A DNA stretch of 64,000 nucleotides from Allantophomopsis cytisporea (Eukaryota > Ascomycota > Leotiomycetes > Phacidiales > Phacidiaceae): assembly GCA_024752435.1 (NCBI GenBank), contig CP103033.1, positions 868,001 through 932,000 of the forward strand, given 5' to 3'. Position numbers and translations under genes: made by a program. The notes beneath the pieces are model-generated. The model was not told where the DNA came from, ran no database searches, and worked only from the letters and a program-made list of their open reading frames with translations. Within the stretch, counting starts at the first letter, position 1; every line of letters begins with the position of its first letter. This document shows, in pieces, positions 1-10,714 of this stretch.

Positions 1-455
1 ATAATATTTATGGCTGAGAAGGTTCCCAGTTTCCCCGCATCAGGATCAACATATGAGCCAATGGTCGCGGGAAATAGCAATTGTGGTGTTTGTGGTACAA
101 ACCAAGATTCCTCTCTTGGTGATACAAAAGTCACACTTGATCTTGTATCATTGTCATCATCCGATGACGGCTTTTGAATGCCAGCACTCCTGACACGTTC
201 GTCATATGGTTGTGTTATCGGCGCACTGCGGGGTGTAGGCAGATAGGTATCGTCATTGGAGGGGCCATATCGAGACCCCTCTGCATCGACATTGAGCCCA
301 AATCCATGAGAGGTATAATCTTGACGCGGAGGGCGTCTGGGTGTAACTGGAGACCTACAATCGAGGTCGATGAAGCCACTTCGTAGAGGTAAGGCTGCTG
401 TAGAAATGGCACCACCAATAAATGATCTCGAGAAAGAAGAAGAAGAACCGGACAT
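1..455 (-). CDS. 5' end of a gene running off the window; possibly KRE6/SKN1-like beta-glucan synthesis-associated protein
   Basis: An open frame runs on the minus strand from an ATG at 455-453 to the window edge without a stop, about 151 codons. The product starts MSGSSSSFSRSFIGG and continues with a polar, Ser/Pro/Asp-rich segment containing TPRRPPR and a DDDNDTRSS acidic stretch. It then becomes more ordered (SWFVPQTPQLLFPATIGSYV) and ends DPDAGKLGTFSAINI. A disordered cytosolic N-terminus followed by a GTFSAIN-type lead-in to a membrane segment resembles fungal Kre6/Skn1 type II membrane proteins, which act in beta-1,6-glucan assembly in the secretory pathway. That assignment rests on the N-terminal fragment only: the membrane helix and glycoside hydrolase 16-like domain would lie outside the window. 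That this is coding is well supported; the family name is tentative. Confidence 0.5.
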   Translation of the reverse strand, partial: MSGSSSSFSRSFIGGAISTAALPLRSGFIDLDCRSPVTPRRPPRQDYTSHGFGLNVDAEGSRYGPSNDDTYLPTPRSAPITQPYDERVRSAGIQKPSSDDDNDTRSSVTFVSPREESWFVPQTPQLLFPATIGSYVDPDAGKLGTFSAINI

Positions 456-1360
456 TTCCCTTTCAACGAAAGAAAACAGGTGGAGAAACTTTCAAGAAAC
501 AAAAGAAACAAGGAACAAAATGATCATTGGGTGTGTAGAAACTTGCTCAAATGGTATGGGTTGAATACAGAGATCGTATTGTAACGATGCGGAGAACAAA
601 ATCAAGAAGGAAAGCTCGAACATAACCAAAAAGAGGGAGTGAGCATATTTGAGAGAGATGTTGAGCACATTCTGAGACAAAACGACGTGTTAGATCCTAC
701 GTAGTATTGACGCTCAATCAATTGTATAGAAAAGCCACATCCGCCAACCTATGAAGCTCAGTGATAGTATTCAAGTAGAGCTCACACAACAGTCGCCACG
801 ACGGGAACAGACGCTTCCGAGTACATCATAAAGGGTTCTTAGAGTTATAGGAATTTCAAACTTTGTCTTTGAACTTGAATGATTGGATAACTTCAGCTGT
901 CGTGAAACGTGAGCACTTTTGACTGGCTCAGGATTGATTTCCCATAAATACAGGAAATATCTACTTGCAGCATCTATGTAGATCAGGTCTGTGGATGGAG
1001 GTCACAGAGTAAGCTGTGACAATTGGGGTGGAGTTGTCAGGGTTTGAAACGCGAAGGGACCCTGCAACCTCTTGAAACTGAAGCGGAGTGCATCTTGAAG
1101 CTTAACTGATGATGGTCACAGCATAGGTCACGTGTTTAATTCATATATCCTCTGATCTCATTAGCACAAGCCAATCACTTAGTACGAAGGTGTTTGAAGC
1201 CTTTGAGGTCGCAATTCTAGATCTGGAAGTTGAAAAAATTAACTTATATAATATATTTGTAAAATGAAGTATGAAGGAGTAGCACATCTTTTGGAATTAC
1301 GTAGGTAGTTAACGTCACTCGGCGTTAATGCCTAAACTGTGAGGCAGTAACAAAAAGTTC
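456..1360. other. Intergenic region, divergent promoters
   Basis: Lies between the divergently read partial gene on the left and RRP43 on the right. I see only short, unsupported reading frames and no RNA gene. It should hold both promoters; an AT-rich stretch near 1235-1265 is the most promoter-like part on the RRP43 side. Confidence 0.5.
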
Positions 1361-1453
1361 ATGCCGAACATTATCAGAAGTATCAGCCTCGTCTTCTCAG
1401 CTCAGTACATTGACAGAAAACAAATTTATTCACAATCTCAACGCAAGTCGATC

Positions 1454-2452
1454 ATGGCGTCTACAACACAGCCAACGCTCTCCTTCCCGCCCTCGACCTT
1501 TGCGAAGCTCTCTCCCCACCCGTATCTTCTTGCCCATCTCCAACCCAGCTCAGACAGTCCATCCCGTCGTGCAAACGGCCGTCAACCTACCTCATTCCGA
1601 AAACCTCATATCAACACCGGCTCTCTCACTCATGCGGAAGGCAGCGCTGTTGTGCGTGCAGGTGACACCACTGTAGTATGCGGTATCCGCGGCGAAATTC
1701 TACTGGCGAGCGACGTATCTGGGTATCGAGCTACAGCAGCCAGCGACCCAGTGCAAGAAGTGAAAGAATTGGATCTACTAGTACCGAACATCGAGCTTGC
1801 TACAGGATGCAATCCTGCATTCTTACCAGGTCAACCTCCCAGCACTCTCGCGCAAAGCCTGAGCACCAGAGTGCTGAGCTTATTGCTGAGCTCGAGGCTG
1901 GTGGGAAGTGATGGTCAATTGAGGATCTGGTTTAGACCTGAGAAGGAGATGGATATCGACGATGACGAGGTTCAAGAGGAGGTGAAGGCCTTCTGGACTC
2001 TGTACATTGACATCTTGTTTATTTCACTGGACGGCAATGCATTTGATGTGGCATGGGCTGCAGTGCTTGCGGCCTTAAGAGATGTGAGACTCCCGGAGGC
2101 AAAGTGGGATACCGACAGGGGAATGGTCTTGTGCTCGGATGAGCTCGCATTGACAAAGAAGCTAAATGTGGGGGGGTTGCCTGTTGCGAGCACCTTTGTG
2201 GTTTTTGACAGCGGAAAGGGCGCCAATGGAAAGAGTTGGATATTGGCTGACCCAGACACGTTCGAGGAAGGCCTCTGTGATGAGAATGTTACAGTAGTTG
2301 TGGATGCCAGTGGAGGCCAGACAAAACTTCTGGGGATCTCCAAAGCTGGAGGTGCAGTTGTGGGAAAGGCGGAGATGAGGGAATTAATACAAATGGCTGT
2401 ACAACGATGGAAGGATTGGGAAGAGGCTCTCATTAATTCCACACCTGTGTAG
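1454..2452 (+). CDS. RRP43: Exosome complex component RRP43 (RNase PH-like)
   Basis: A single-exon gene encoding 332 residues from the ATG at 1454 (MASTTQPTLSF). The RNase PH fold is visible: an N-terminal basic strand region with TSFRKPHINTGSLTHAEGSA, then VVRAGDTTVVCGIRGE, the core strand/helix LDLLVPNIELATGCNPAFLPG, and a C-terminal VVVDASGGQTKLLGISKAGG. This architecture belongs to the catalytically inactive ring subunits of the eukaryotic RNA exosome, which thread RNA towards Rrp44 and Rrp6 in nucleus and cytoplasm. The TGCNPAF and LDGNAFDVAWAAVLAAL patterns fit Rrp43 better than Rrp42 or Rrp45. An in-frame ATG at 1361 would add 31 residues (MPNIIRSIS); I prefer 1454 because the fold and the usual MAS-type start begin there, although a short mitochondrial-looking extension cannot be excluded. 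No introns are needed. Confidence 0.85.
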   Translation: MASTTQPTLSFPPSTFAKLSPHPYLLAHLQPSSDSPSRRANGRQPTSFRKPHINTGSLTHAEGSAVVRAGDTTVVCGIRGEILLASDVSGYRATAASDPVQEVKELDLLVPNIELATGCNPAFLPGQPPSTLAQSLSTRVLSLLLSSRLVGSDGQLRIWFRPEKEMDIDDDEVQEEVKAFWTLYIDILFISLDGNAFDVAWAAVLAALRDVRLPEAKWDTDRGMVLCSDELALTKKLNVGGLPVASTFVVFDSGKGANGKSWILADPDTFEEGLCDENVTVVVDASGGQTKLLGISKAGGAVVGKAEMRELIQMAVQRWKDWEEALINSTPV

Positions 2453-3753
2453 TGGAAGGACAAAGCATTGTGGGCGTTTGAGGACTTGGTGGATTATGGC
2501 GTTGATGGAAGCATCAAGGGCGTTCAAAGGTAGTGTCTCCTGCATGAACATAACGCGGAAAGATAGATATAATAGAGTATGTCTTTGCGAGATACGACAT
2601 CCAACAAATTAGTTTATAGCCAACAGGCTGAATCGTTCCTGAGAACCCCAGAAACTCATTTCGAGTAGCACCAAAGGATGTTTGCTGCCGAGGCCACAAA
2701 TCAGTTAACTTAAGGTTTTCAACCATGTTCAGGAAATCCGTGAACACGATATCAGATGAAGTTTCACGAAAACCGCCAGAATCCGACGGAGAGTTACTGC
2801 ACCAAAGATCATGAGGGATTTATGATGACAAATAAATTTCAAATCAATAAGCATGAAAGAGTGTCCTGTAGGTTTGCGGTGAGTCTCATAATTTTCTAAG
2901 TTGAAGCGAATAAAGTTGGTTAAACATCGGGATTATCCAGGGACGGGCAGCACTTTGTATTTAGATACAACGCAACTTATCAACGCTCGGATGGCTGTTG
3001 CTTATTTTTCGCAGAATTATAGGCAGTATATCAGAAAATGAGGGCACGACCATGTCCTCCGGAATAGAAAGACTACATACGAAGGTGAATTGGAAATTGA
3101 AATGCTGAATTGACGTTTTTTATGCAGATCTTGTCATCGGATGCCCAGCCGGACTTCACAGGATTGATCAGGACAGGGGCAGATCCCAGAAGCAAGAGCA
3201 AAACAACCGGCCTATCAGTTGCGCTCTGTTTTAAATTCCCCGTCGTTTTAATCTTCGGCAGTCAATAACATTCCTTGTCGACTCCCATTGACCCTCTTTG
3301 ATCCTTCCTGCCTCCATACGCTAGCACTTATCCGCGTCACCTTCTCCACGCAGCCATCTTGGCAAAGCTTACTAGCATCGCTACATACTTGGAATGATAT
3401 ATTCTTTCATATCAGGTACTGCATTCAAACACTATAATTCCGTCACGCACAAATTCCACTAAACCTCCCGGTTCAGATCTCATTGTCAATCCGTTAGTGA
3501 TTTACATAACTTGTTCCTGTCGATCTTTGCTCCTATTCGTACTACTCAGGACCAAATACAACATCACTGCACCTCAACGAACTCAGTTTGGATCCTTTTT
3601 ACACACTGCCACACCATGCCAAGTCGATAGCTTACGAGTAATCTCCATAACTCAGCTTCGATGGACTCTTCCTTATGGATTGCCCTGTGCATCTTCCCCT
3701 ATGTCAAGGATTGCTCTTCGATGATCTCTGCAAGAGCCGCATCTCTGCGCCAA
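2453..3753. other. Intergenic region without recognisable gene
   Basis: Separates RRP43 from the dioxygenase gene. Only short reading frames with no recognisable motif are present. The last part, from about 3230, is pyrimidine-rich and is probably promoter and leader of the dioxygenase gene. Confidence 0.45.
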
Positions 3754-3760
3754 TATAAAG
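3754..3760 (+). promoter_or_regulatory. TATA box of the dioxygenase gene
   Basis: TATAAAG within CCAATATAAAGG, 88 bases before the ATG at 3848. The sequence and spacing suit a fungal core promoter. Inference only. Confidence 0.4.
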
Positions 3761-3847
3761 GTAACGGCTGAACCATTAAACAAATTTCTTTTGTCATTAT
3801 CTTCACTTCCGAACATTTCCTGCCTCCGAAGACCTTCAAGACTTATC

Positions 3848-4840
3848 ATGCATTTCTCATCTACCATCTTGGCTGCCGGCCTCCTCATGGGATCAGCCGT
3901 CGAGGCTCACCCAGGACCTCACAAAGCCATCCCTCGCTCAGAAGTCCTCCGCCGTGGCGAAATGTCCAAGAGATGTGCTTCAGTTGCCGCTGAGATGAAC
4001 CAGAAGAGATACGCAAAGAGAAATGTGGCCAAGCGTGATCTTGAAGCCCGCCGTGGAAATTCGACTTTCGAGATCACTACGGAAGCCCCTTACTATGAGG
4101 TCATCCAGAACGATACCTGCGTCTTGGCACCAGAGGTCACCGAAGGTCCATATGTTTGGCCACGTGCTCAAACTTTGAGACAGGATATGTCTGAGGATCA
4201 AGCTGGAGTCCCTCTCTGGTTGGATGTCGGGGTCCTCGACATGGCCACTTGTGAGCCTCTTCCAAATGTGCTTGTCGATTTCTGGCACTGCAATAGCACG
4301 GGATCGTACAGTTCTTTCGAGGCCCTCTCACCAAACACGGCTTTCGAAACACTTCTCGATCAACTTAATATCACCGACTTCGAAATTGGCGAGACGGATC
4401 TCCATACCGGAGACACCACTTGGCTACGTGGTATGTGGCCAACCGACAGTGACGGGATGATGGAGATGAAAACTATCTTCCCCGGATTCTACATCCAGCG
4501 CGCTATCCATATCCACGCTCAGGTGCATACTGACTGGGTCCTTCACTCCAATGGTACTTTGGTCTCCGGAAACACCGTCAGCACTGGCCAGCTTTATTTC
4601 GACGAAAATATTTCCGAGACTATCATGGCTCTGGATCCTTACGCAACCCACACCCAAATCAACCGCACTACCAACGATGTGGACAGCATTTATAGCGATG
4701 GCTTCGCCGGTGGTTACAACCCAGTTGTCAGTGTCGTTGCTGCTGACGGAGTAGATGTTAAGAACGGTGTTATTGGTTACATTACCATTGGCGTTGATAC
4801 CACTGCTATCGAGTATGGTTCTTTGCCTGGAACACAGTAA
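3848..4840 (+). CDS. Secreted intradiol ring-cleavage dioxygenase-like protein
   Basis: A 330-residue single-exon gene. The first residues, MHFSSTILAAGLLMGSAVEA, form a clear signal peptide, followed by a basic pro-like segment with several KR pairs. The catalytic domain begins near residue 90 with TEGPYVWP, which carries the first iron-ligand tyrosine, followed by LDVGVLDMATCEPLPNVLVDFWHCNSTGSYSS (cut here into its recognisable parts: the CEPLPN turn and the DFWHCN strand) and the HIHAQVH histidine motif after GFYIQRA. These are hallmarks of the catechol/protocatechuate intradiol dioxygenase superfamily, which opens aromatic diols between the hydroxyls using Fe(III). Secreted ascomycete members are common and probably act on plant phenolics outside the cell; the substrate cannot be read from sequence. 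Several N-glycosylation sequons (NST, NGT, NIT, NIS) fit secretion. The start is the only in-frame ATG giving a signal peptide. Confidence 0.85.
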   Translation: MHFSSTILAAGLLMGSAVEAHPGPHKAIPRSEVLRRGEMSKRCASVAAEMNQKRYAKRNVAKRDLEARRGNSTFEITTEAPYYEVIQNDTCVLAPEVTEGPYVWPRAQTLRQDMSEDQAGVPLWLDVGVLDMATCEPLPNVLVDFWHCNSTGSYSSFEALSPNTAFETLLDQLNITDFEIGETDLHTGDTTWLRGMWPTDSDGMMEMKTIFPGFYIQRAIHIHAQVHTDWVLHSNGTLVSGNTVSTGQLYFDENISETIMALDPYATHTQINRTTNDVDSIYSDGFAGGYNPVVSVVAADGVDVKNGVIGYITIGVDTTAIEYGSLPGTQ

Positions 4841-5820
4841 TTCACTTGAAAGTCATTGTCAATAATTGTTTGATCTATTAGATTAGAGACACCAGCATAA
4901 CGCTAGAGATCAGAAAGATTAGATCGAATAATTCATATAAGCTTATACTAGTTAATTACTAAATTTATGAAAAATTATGAATTCATTGTTTTACGTGAAG
5001 ATCTCACTCCGAGCCATCCTCATCACTCGATTATAAAGCTTTACATAAAAATGTATCTGCGGCTGTCTAGTTCTTTCGGAAACGCTATCTTGCTTCATTG
5101 TTCAACTTGTGATAGCGGAGGGCATCACAAATCTCCTCGGCGGGGGACCTTACGTCTCATGGTGCGAACTGGAATATGGATTTCAGTATGTCCCATGACA
5201 GCACTGCCAGTGCGAGATTGACAATAGCTGAGTAGCTAGAGCCGAAGGAAATTGTACAACGGCGGTTAGTCACGGGTAACCGAGCTTCTGTTGATAGAAT
5301 TGAGAAGCTTATCAGTGCTATGGCTCTCAATGGCTACGGCATTCGTGCTAGCACAATTTAAGCTTAGCTCCTCCGGGTGCAACTATCAGCAAATACATAA
5401 GAAATGCAACCTGACTCTGGTATCGAGATGTTCATACAAATTTCCTATCTGTGGTAGGAAAATTTTGAAAGTTAGAGTGCAGAACTCAAAATGGGCCAAC
5501 GCAGAATATACCGATGCACATGTCAGTATATTTACGAATTCTGAGGACCAAAAATCAAGTTTGAGGAAGCTAAACCACATGGATCTCGCGCCTCTGCAGT
5601 GGTAGGCTCCAGCTAAAAGTAGGTATAAATTGCCATGTCCCACAAAAGCAGAAGAGACAAACAATTCCCGATACTTCAGCTTTGATCGATAATTTGCTAG
5701 TGTAGATTGGAAGCCTCTTACAAAGTGCCTTTGAATTCTTATGTTTTACTTGTATGCTAAGTAACTTGTTCGCATCTCACCTTTTTTATATATATCTTAC
5801 TGAAGGAGGACATTTAATAC
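4841..5820. other. Intergenic region without recognisable gene
   Basis: Contains the 3' flank of the dioxygenase gene and the upstream region of the broken oxidase. Reading frames are short and show no domain. An AT-rich TATATATA stretch near 5786-5797 could be the old promoter of the pseudogene. Confidence 0.45.
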
Positions 5821-5827
5821 CTTCACT

Positions 5828-7259
5828 CAATATACTATTAAGATTTTTGGAACCCTACTCGTTCTCTTGACCCTTGTTGTGAAGATCGTTACTACGTCCC
5901 ATAGTTCTGGCAAATTCGATCCGTCGAAGTACCATCCATCTGATATCATCACTCGAGATGTCTGCATAATCGGTGGGGGCTCCACAGGAACATATGCAGC
6001 GATCCGACTCCGGCAGATGGGAAAGAGTGTAGTAGTCATTGAAAAGGAAGATGTCCTTGGAGGACACACAAATACGTACACAGACCCGAGCACAAATATA
6101 ACGGTCGACTATGGCGTCATGGTATTTCATAATACTACGACTGTTACGAACTATTTCTCTCACTTCAATATCCCCTTGAAGAAAGCTTCTTTGGATTCTC
6201 CTGATATTGAACACAAGTATGTCGACTTCAGCACCGAGATATTGGACCCGAGCTACTCGGATCCTAACTCCACAGATGCACTTGCACTATACGCAGCACA
6301 GTTATCTAAATACCCTCATCTCAACGATGGATTTTACCTTCCATCTCCGGTGCCCTCCGATTTAATTTTTCCGTTTGGCGATTTCGTGATAAAGTATGCT
6401 TTGCAGGATGCGGTGCCATTTGTATTCAAGTTTGCACAAGGACTTGGCAATCTTTTGGATCAACCAACGCTCTACGTTTTCAAAAACTTTGGACTAACCG
6501 TTCTCTCTGGACTTGAGAATGGATATCTGAACACTCTACATCAGGACAACAGTGAAATATACGTGATAGCGCTTGCAGGATTTGGATCTGATGCTCTTGT
6601 TTCTTCTTAAGTGATAGCTGCCTCCCGAAAAGAGCACCTTGGCAGCGGCATCAACAGACTCGTCGTCTCTACGCCAACAGGCAATAAGTTGATTCAAGCG
6701 TCAAAGATTCTCTTCACCATTCCACCTATCCTCTCCACACTCAAAGCATTCGATCTTGATGCGGAAGAACGCTCCCTTTTCGCACAATTTTAATAACAGT
6801 GCATACACTACTGGTCTCTTATGCAACACTGGGATTTCCCCGCAAACATCCATTGTTAATATCGGTATCAACACCCACTACCACATCCCTATTTTCTCCC
6901 GAATATATAGTATCAGCCCAACAGTTATCCCGGGACTCTTGTTTGTGACATTTGGAAGCGCAAGCTCTGTGATTGATAATGAGAAGGTACAGCGAGATAT
7001 CATTGCCGCTACTGGGCGCTTGCCATCACTGGTGAGGAATCAAAGTACCGAAACCCCTTTTTTCGCTACATATAGGACTCATACACCATTTGAGTTAACC
7101 GTTACTTCGGAGGCTGTCGAAGGAGGCTTTTACGAGAAGTTGTATAGTTTGCAAGGGATGAAGGGAATGTGGTTTACTGGGGCTGCTTTCCACACGCATG
7201 ATTCAAGTTTGCTGTGGGAGTTTACGCAGAGTGTGCTTGAGAATCTCACTGCTTCGTAG
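5828..7259 (+). pseudogene. Broken FAD-dependent amine oxidase-like gene
   Basis: The product was a secreted or membrane-anchored flavoprotein. A hydrophobic signal (KIFGTLLVLLTLVV) is followed by the FAD-binding Rossmann motif VCIIGGGSTGTYAAIRL, then VVVIEKEDVLGGHTNTY and the C-terminal GMKGMWFTGAAFHTHDSSLLWEF. Three defects are visible. No ATG precedes the signal-peptide frame near 5828-5866 (the first start-like codon is a TTG at 5867). A TAA at 6608-6610 interrupts the frame after ALVSS, with homologous sequence (VIAASRKEHLGSG) resuming directly. A one-base shift occurs at the TTTT run around 6786-6791, after which the protein continues as NNSAYTTGLLCNTG in another frame. Without the extra T the two parts join smoothly. 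No intron boundaries explain these breaks. It is most likely a recent pseudogene; sequencing error could account for the single-base shift but not for all three. Confidence 0.75.
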
Positions 7260-7581
7260 TTCTCAATCAATACGCTAAATAACTGCACCTGCTTCAAAAT
7301 ACGAATATGTTTGGTACTCTGAGCTTACCAAGGCCTTTCTCTGTATCCAATGAGACTTTCCTATAACATTTTGGATATGAATAGTGACTTATTTCGCTAG
7401 GCATTTCGATAGAATGGATGATATAACCTGTCCGGAGCTGATCTATTCATAAGAACCTCAACTCTCTTCAGCTCTTGCACGCAAAATTTCGCCTTATAGC
7501 ACACAGTGTGAAGCTCTATCAAGAAATAGATCAACATTTTATTATACAAACAATCCTAAATTACCACTGCATCCCTTCCCT
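7260..7581. other. Short convergent intergenic region
   Basis: Between the 3' ends of the broken oxidase and the asparaginase gene, which are read toward each other. Nothing recognisable. Confidence 0.5.
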
Positions 7582-8667
7582 TTAAGACCCAGTCCCAAAA
7601 GCCGTCTTGATCTGCTCAGCAGCATAACCAGCATTGATCGCAAGTTGCAACAGCAGTCTACTCTTCTGGGGGTTGAAGAAGCCACTCGCGATGGCATCTT
7701 CGTACGGCGGGGAGACATAGCCGTCTTCAGGGCGATACGAGTAGACGACCTGCGTGCCATTCTGCTGAATGACCTGCTCGACGGTCTTCGTGCCCGGCGT
7801 AGTCCATGAACCAGCGCCCATGCCCGCAAGAACGAGGCCCTTGGCACCGGACTCAACGGCCGCAACGGTAAGTTCGGGGTTGAGGCCCTGGTAACCGTAG
7901 AGGATGTCGACCTGGGGGAGGACGGTGGTGTTGGACAGATCGAAGTATGACTTACCGGTTGGCGTGGTGGGTTCGTAGTAGTACAAAGGTTCAATGTCAA
8001 TCAACATGCCCAGATAACCCTGCTCTCGCGACTTGAAAGTGTCGGGCGTGTTGGCATTGGTCTTGGTCGTATAGTACGCAGAGGCAATGCGGTCGTTCAG
8101 CACGATCATCGTGCCGCGGCCAATAGACTTGGTAGAAGCGGCGACGGTCACTGCCTCAAGTAGGTTGATAGGCCCATCTGCGGAAATGGCTGTTGCCGGC
8201 CGCATGGCTCCTACAACAACGACAGGCTTCTCAGATTTGATGGTCAGGTCCAGGAAGAAAGCTGTCTCTTCGAGGGAGTCAGTGCCGTGGGTTACAACGA
8301 CACCTTGGCAGTAGGGCGAGGCAAGTGCAGCGTTGATTTGTTGAGTTAGATTGAGGAGAATGGCGGGTGTAATCTCATTGCTGCCTACGTTGGACACTTG
8401 TACGCCTTGTACGTTGGAGATATTCACAATGGACGGCACGGCATCAATGAGCACTTGCACGCCCAGGGCGCCGGCTGTGTAGCCGACTGTTTGGGTGTCG
8501 GATGAGGCACTGCCAGCGATAGTGCCGCCTGTTGCGAAGATAGTGATATTTGGGAGACTTGCATTGTACGAGGAGGCGTCGGCTCGTGTTTCTAGGACCG
8601 GATGATCGAAGGGAAGTGCAAGGGCTGATGTTGCACAAGCTAAAAGGAAAGATGCAGAGAAGAACAT
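7582..8667 (-). CDS. Secreted type II L-asparaginase
   Basis: Encodes 361 residues in one exon. It hydrolyses L-asparagine to aspartate and ammonia. A signal peptide (MFFSASFLLACATSALA) places it outside the cell or in the wall. The catalytic residues of bacterial-type asparaginases can be read off: the nucleophile Thr46 in ATGGTIAG, Thr129-Asp130 in VVTHGTDSLEET, and Lys202 in TTKTNANT, plus the conserved VVGAMRPATAISADGP. Length and motif order are those of the periplasmic/secreted type II family rather than the cytosolic type I or plant-type enzymes. Sequons such as NAS, NIT and NIS suggest glycosylation. It converges with the broken oxidase gene. No introns. The start at 8667 gives the signal peptide directly. 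Function is confident. Confidence 0.93.
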   Translation of the reverse strand: MFFSASFLLACATSALALPFDHPVLETRADASSYNASLPNITIFATGGTIAGSASSDTQTVGYTAGALGVQVLIDAVPSIVNISNVQGVQVSNVGSNEITPAILLNLTQQINAALASPYCQGVVVTHGTDSLEETAFFLDLTIKSEKPVVVVGAMRPATAISADGPINLLEAVTVAASTKSIGRGTMIVLNDRIASAYYTTKTNANTPDTFKSREQGYLGMLIDIEPLYYYEPTTPTGKSYFDLSNTTVLPQVDILYGYQGLNPELTVAAVESGAKGLVLAGMGAGSWTTPGTKTVEQVIQQNGTQVVYSYRPEDGYVSPPYEDAIASGFFNPQKSRLLLQLAINAGYAAEQIKTAFGTGS

Positions 8668-8788
8668 GATGTCCTGTCTTGAGCTTTGAACCGCAGCAAA
8701 GACGGACTAGAAAACTAGAGGTAGAGGTATTGAAAGAGGTAAAGAAAAAAAGAGAAATCATAAGAAGAAAGAGAAGAACATACAGGCA

Positions 8789-8795
8789 TTTTATA
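8789..8795 (-). promoter_or_regulatory. Probable TATA box of the asparaginase gene
   Basis: On the minus strand this reads TATAAAA, about 122 bases before the ATG. Inference from sequence and position. Confidence 0.35.
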
Positions 8796-8799
8796 TCTG

Positions 8800-10714
8800 A
8801 ATAATTACCCTACTGTAGAAACTTCTTCAGAACTTCTCCGAAGCTATCAGCCGTTGTCGGCGAATCATAGCGTGGCAAAGGCCATTGATATCGCTCACAA
8901 AAGACCATAATTTTGGTAATTCTCAATATTAATTGCAGGGCGCCCAAGGAAACAATCCATACCCTAGTGAGTCTCTGCCAAGTGAAAGGCGTTGAAGCTT
9001 ACTTTGAAAGACATGTACATATGTAAGATACAATGAGCAAGTATCTGTGGAGCGTTCATTTGTGGGGAGCGGAGGGTGCGGAGCGCGGCGCATAGTGACT
9101 GATAAGATCGACTTGGGAAGTCAAGGAAGACGGCCGATTTGCGAAATACTGATGACTACCGTGATGTCTTTATCCGACCTCACCTTTACCACCTCGCCTT
9201 TACCTCTTGACAAAGTACTCTCTGCCCAATTCAAGTATAGTTCGATGAGTGTTGCATGCTGGAAATGCATTTTGAACCAGCAATGGCGTTCCAGCACTTC
9301 AAGTACGACGGTATCCCCATCAATGATAGAAGAAATACGCTGCACTGTACCTCGAAAAGTGCTTCATAACCCAATACGGATTTGCTATCATTCAACGCCT
9401 ATCTCGGTCTTCCGTACGAGCATCAAGTCTAACGCATAAGACGAATAGCCCTTGTCAACACAAGCTAGAGCATCAACACATAAGGTACCCCATTCTCTTT
9501 TGCTACCGTGTCGTACCCATGAGATCCGGTGAATCTCTCCAGTAAGCCGCATCTGTCATCTGAGTTGACATCAGTTCTCCGGCTCCCATTAAACTTTCCC
9601 GACTGCAAGTTTTCCAACCTGAACGACTGCGCGAATCCTGGACCCCAGCACATTCTAACGCAGAACGCTCGTGCCAAGAGGTCCATGTTCATAAGTTACT
9701 CGCATTCAAGAACATAATGTGTGCCAAGGCGCTTTCGAAATCCATCTGAGTGCGGACATTGATAAGGATATCGCCCAGCATCGAAATCTATGTTAGGGCG
9801 TAAATAGTCGAAGTTTATTGCCGGGTCTCACTCAACCCATACAACTACAGTATCAATACAGAATATCCATTCTCCTACTCGAATTATCTAGATGTAGATT
9901 GAGACTATATTACTCGGCAACTGGATACTATGTTCTGTAGATCTATCGTCAGTAACTCAACTAAGAGTATTCACAGCTCTGCTCGGCTCGAGACCATCAA
10001 CAGGGATGTACAGGTCCGAGGTGGGAGGTTGAGCTCGCGCAATGCTAGCCCAACTAGGCCGACAGCGCAACCCACAAGGCGGCATTCTCATTGTGCAGAC
10101 GCACAGTGACAAGCTGTAAGAATCAAGATTATTTTCTGTAGGTGCAAGCATCAACAAGTTTACTTAAATCGAGTGGGCTTGATTTTGATGAGATACGATC
10201 TGCTTTCAGTAATGGTCCTTGGATGCCATATCTAAACACGATTGGTATAGAATTTAGAAGGATACTAGATGTTGAATCTTGAATGATATTTTGGTATGAT
10301 ATTGATGGATGTAGACATATCTACGCAACTGGAGGATTTATGCTACAAAAGGGACTATTCCCAAATACGGTCAATTCCCGTAGAAGTTGTACTTCTCAAT
10401 GATAAGTTGAAGGCAAGACGAAGGAGGATCTTCTGCCTATTCACACAGTGTACATGCTTCAGGGACTCCCTACATCGAATCTCACAACAAAACAATCTCA
10501 ATCTCCAAGACCCAAAAATCGCAGCAGGGGTATCACATACTCTCTCTACTCTAATCTAACTCATCATCATCAACGTCAATTTGTCCAATCCTGCCCACCA
10601 TCCTCTCATCCAGAATCCACATAAAATCCATAACACCAGAACACCCGCTTGCTCCTATACAATCATTTCAATCTCAAACCATCCATCCCATCGCCCAATC
10701 TCCCATTCCCACTC
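8800..10714. other. Intergenic region without recognisable gene
   Basis: Between the asparaginase promoter and the 3' end of the thaumatin-like gene. Several frames of 60-130 codons occur on both strands but none carries a motif, a convincing signal peptide or a plausible splice pattern. I call no gene here. Confidence 0.45.

Noticed and set aside
1361..1453. N-terminal extension of RRP43 from the upstream in-frame ATG
   Set aside because: The extension is not part of the RNase PH fold and the ATG at 1454 gives the usual start; kept as an alternative only.
9047..9439. 130-codon plus-strand frame
   Set aside because: No domain, no signal peptide, and ordinary composition for non-coding DNA of this region.
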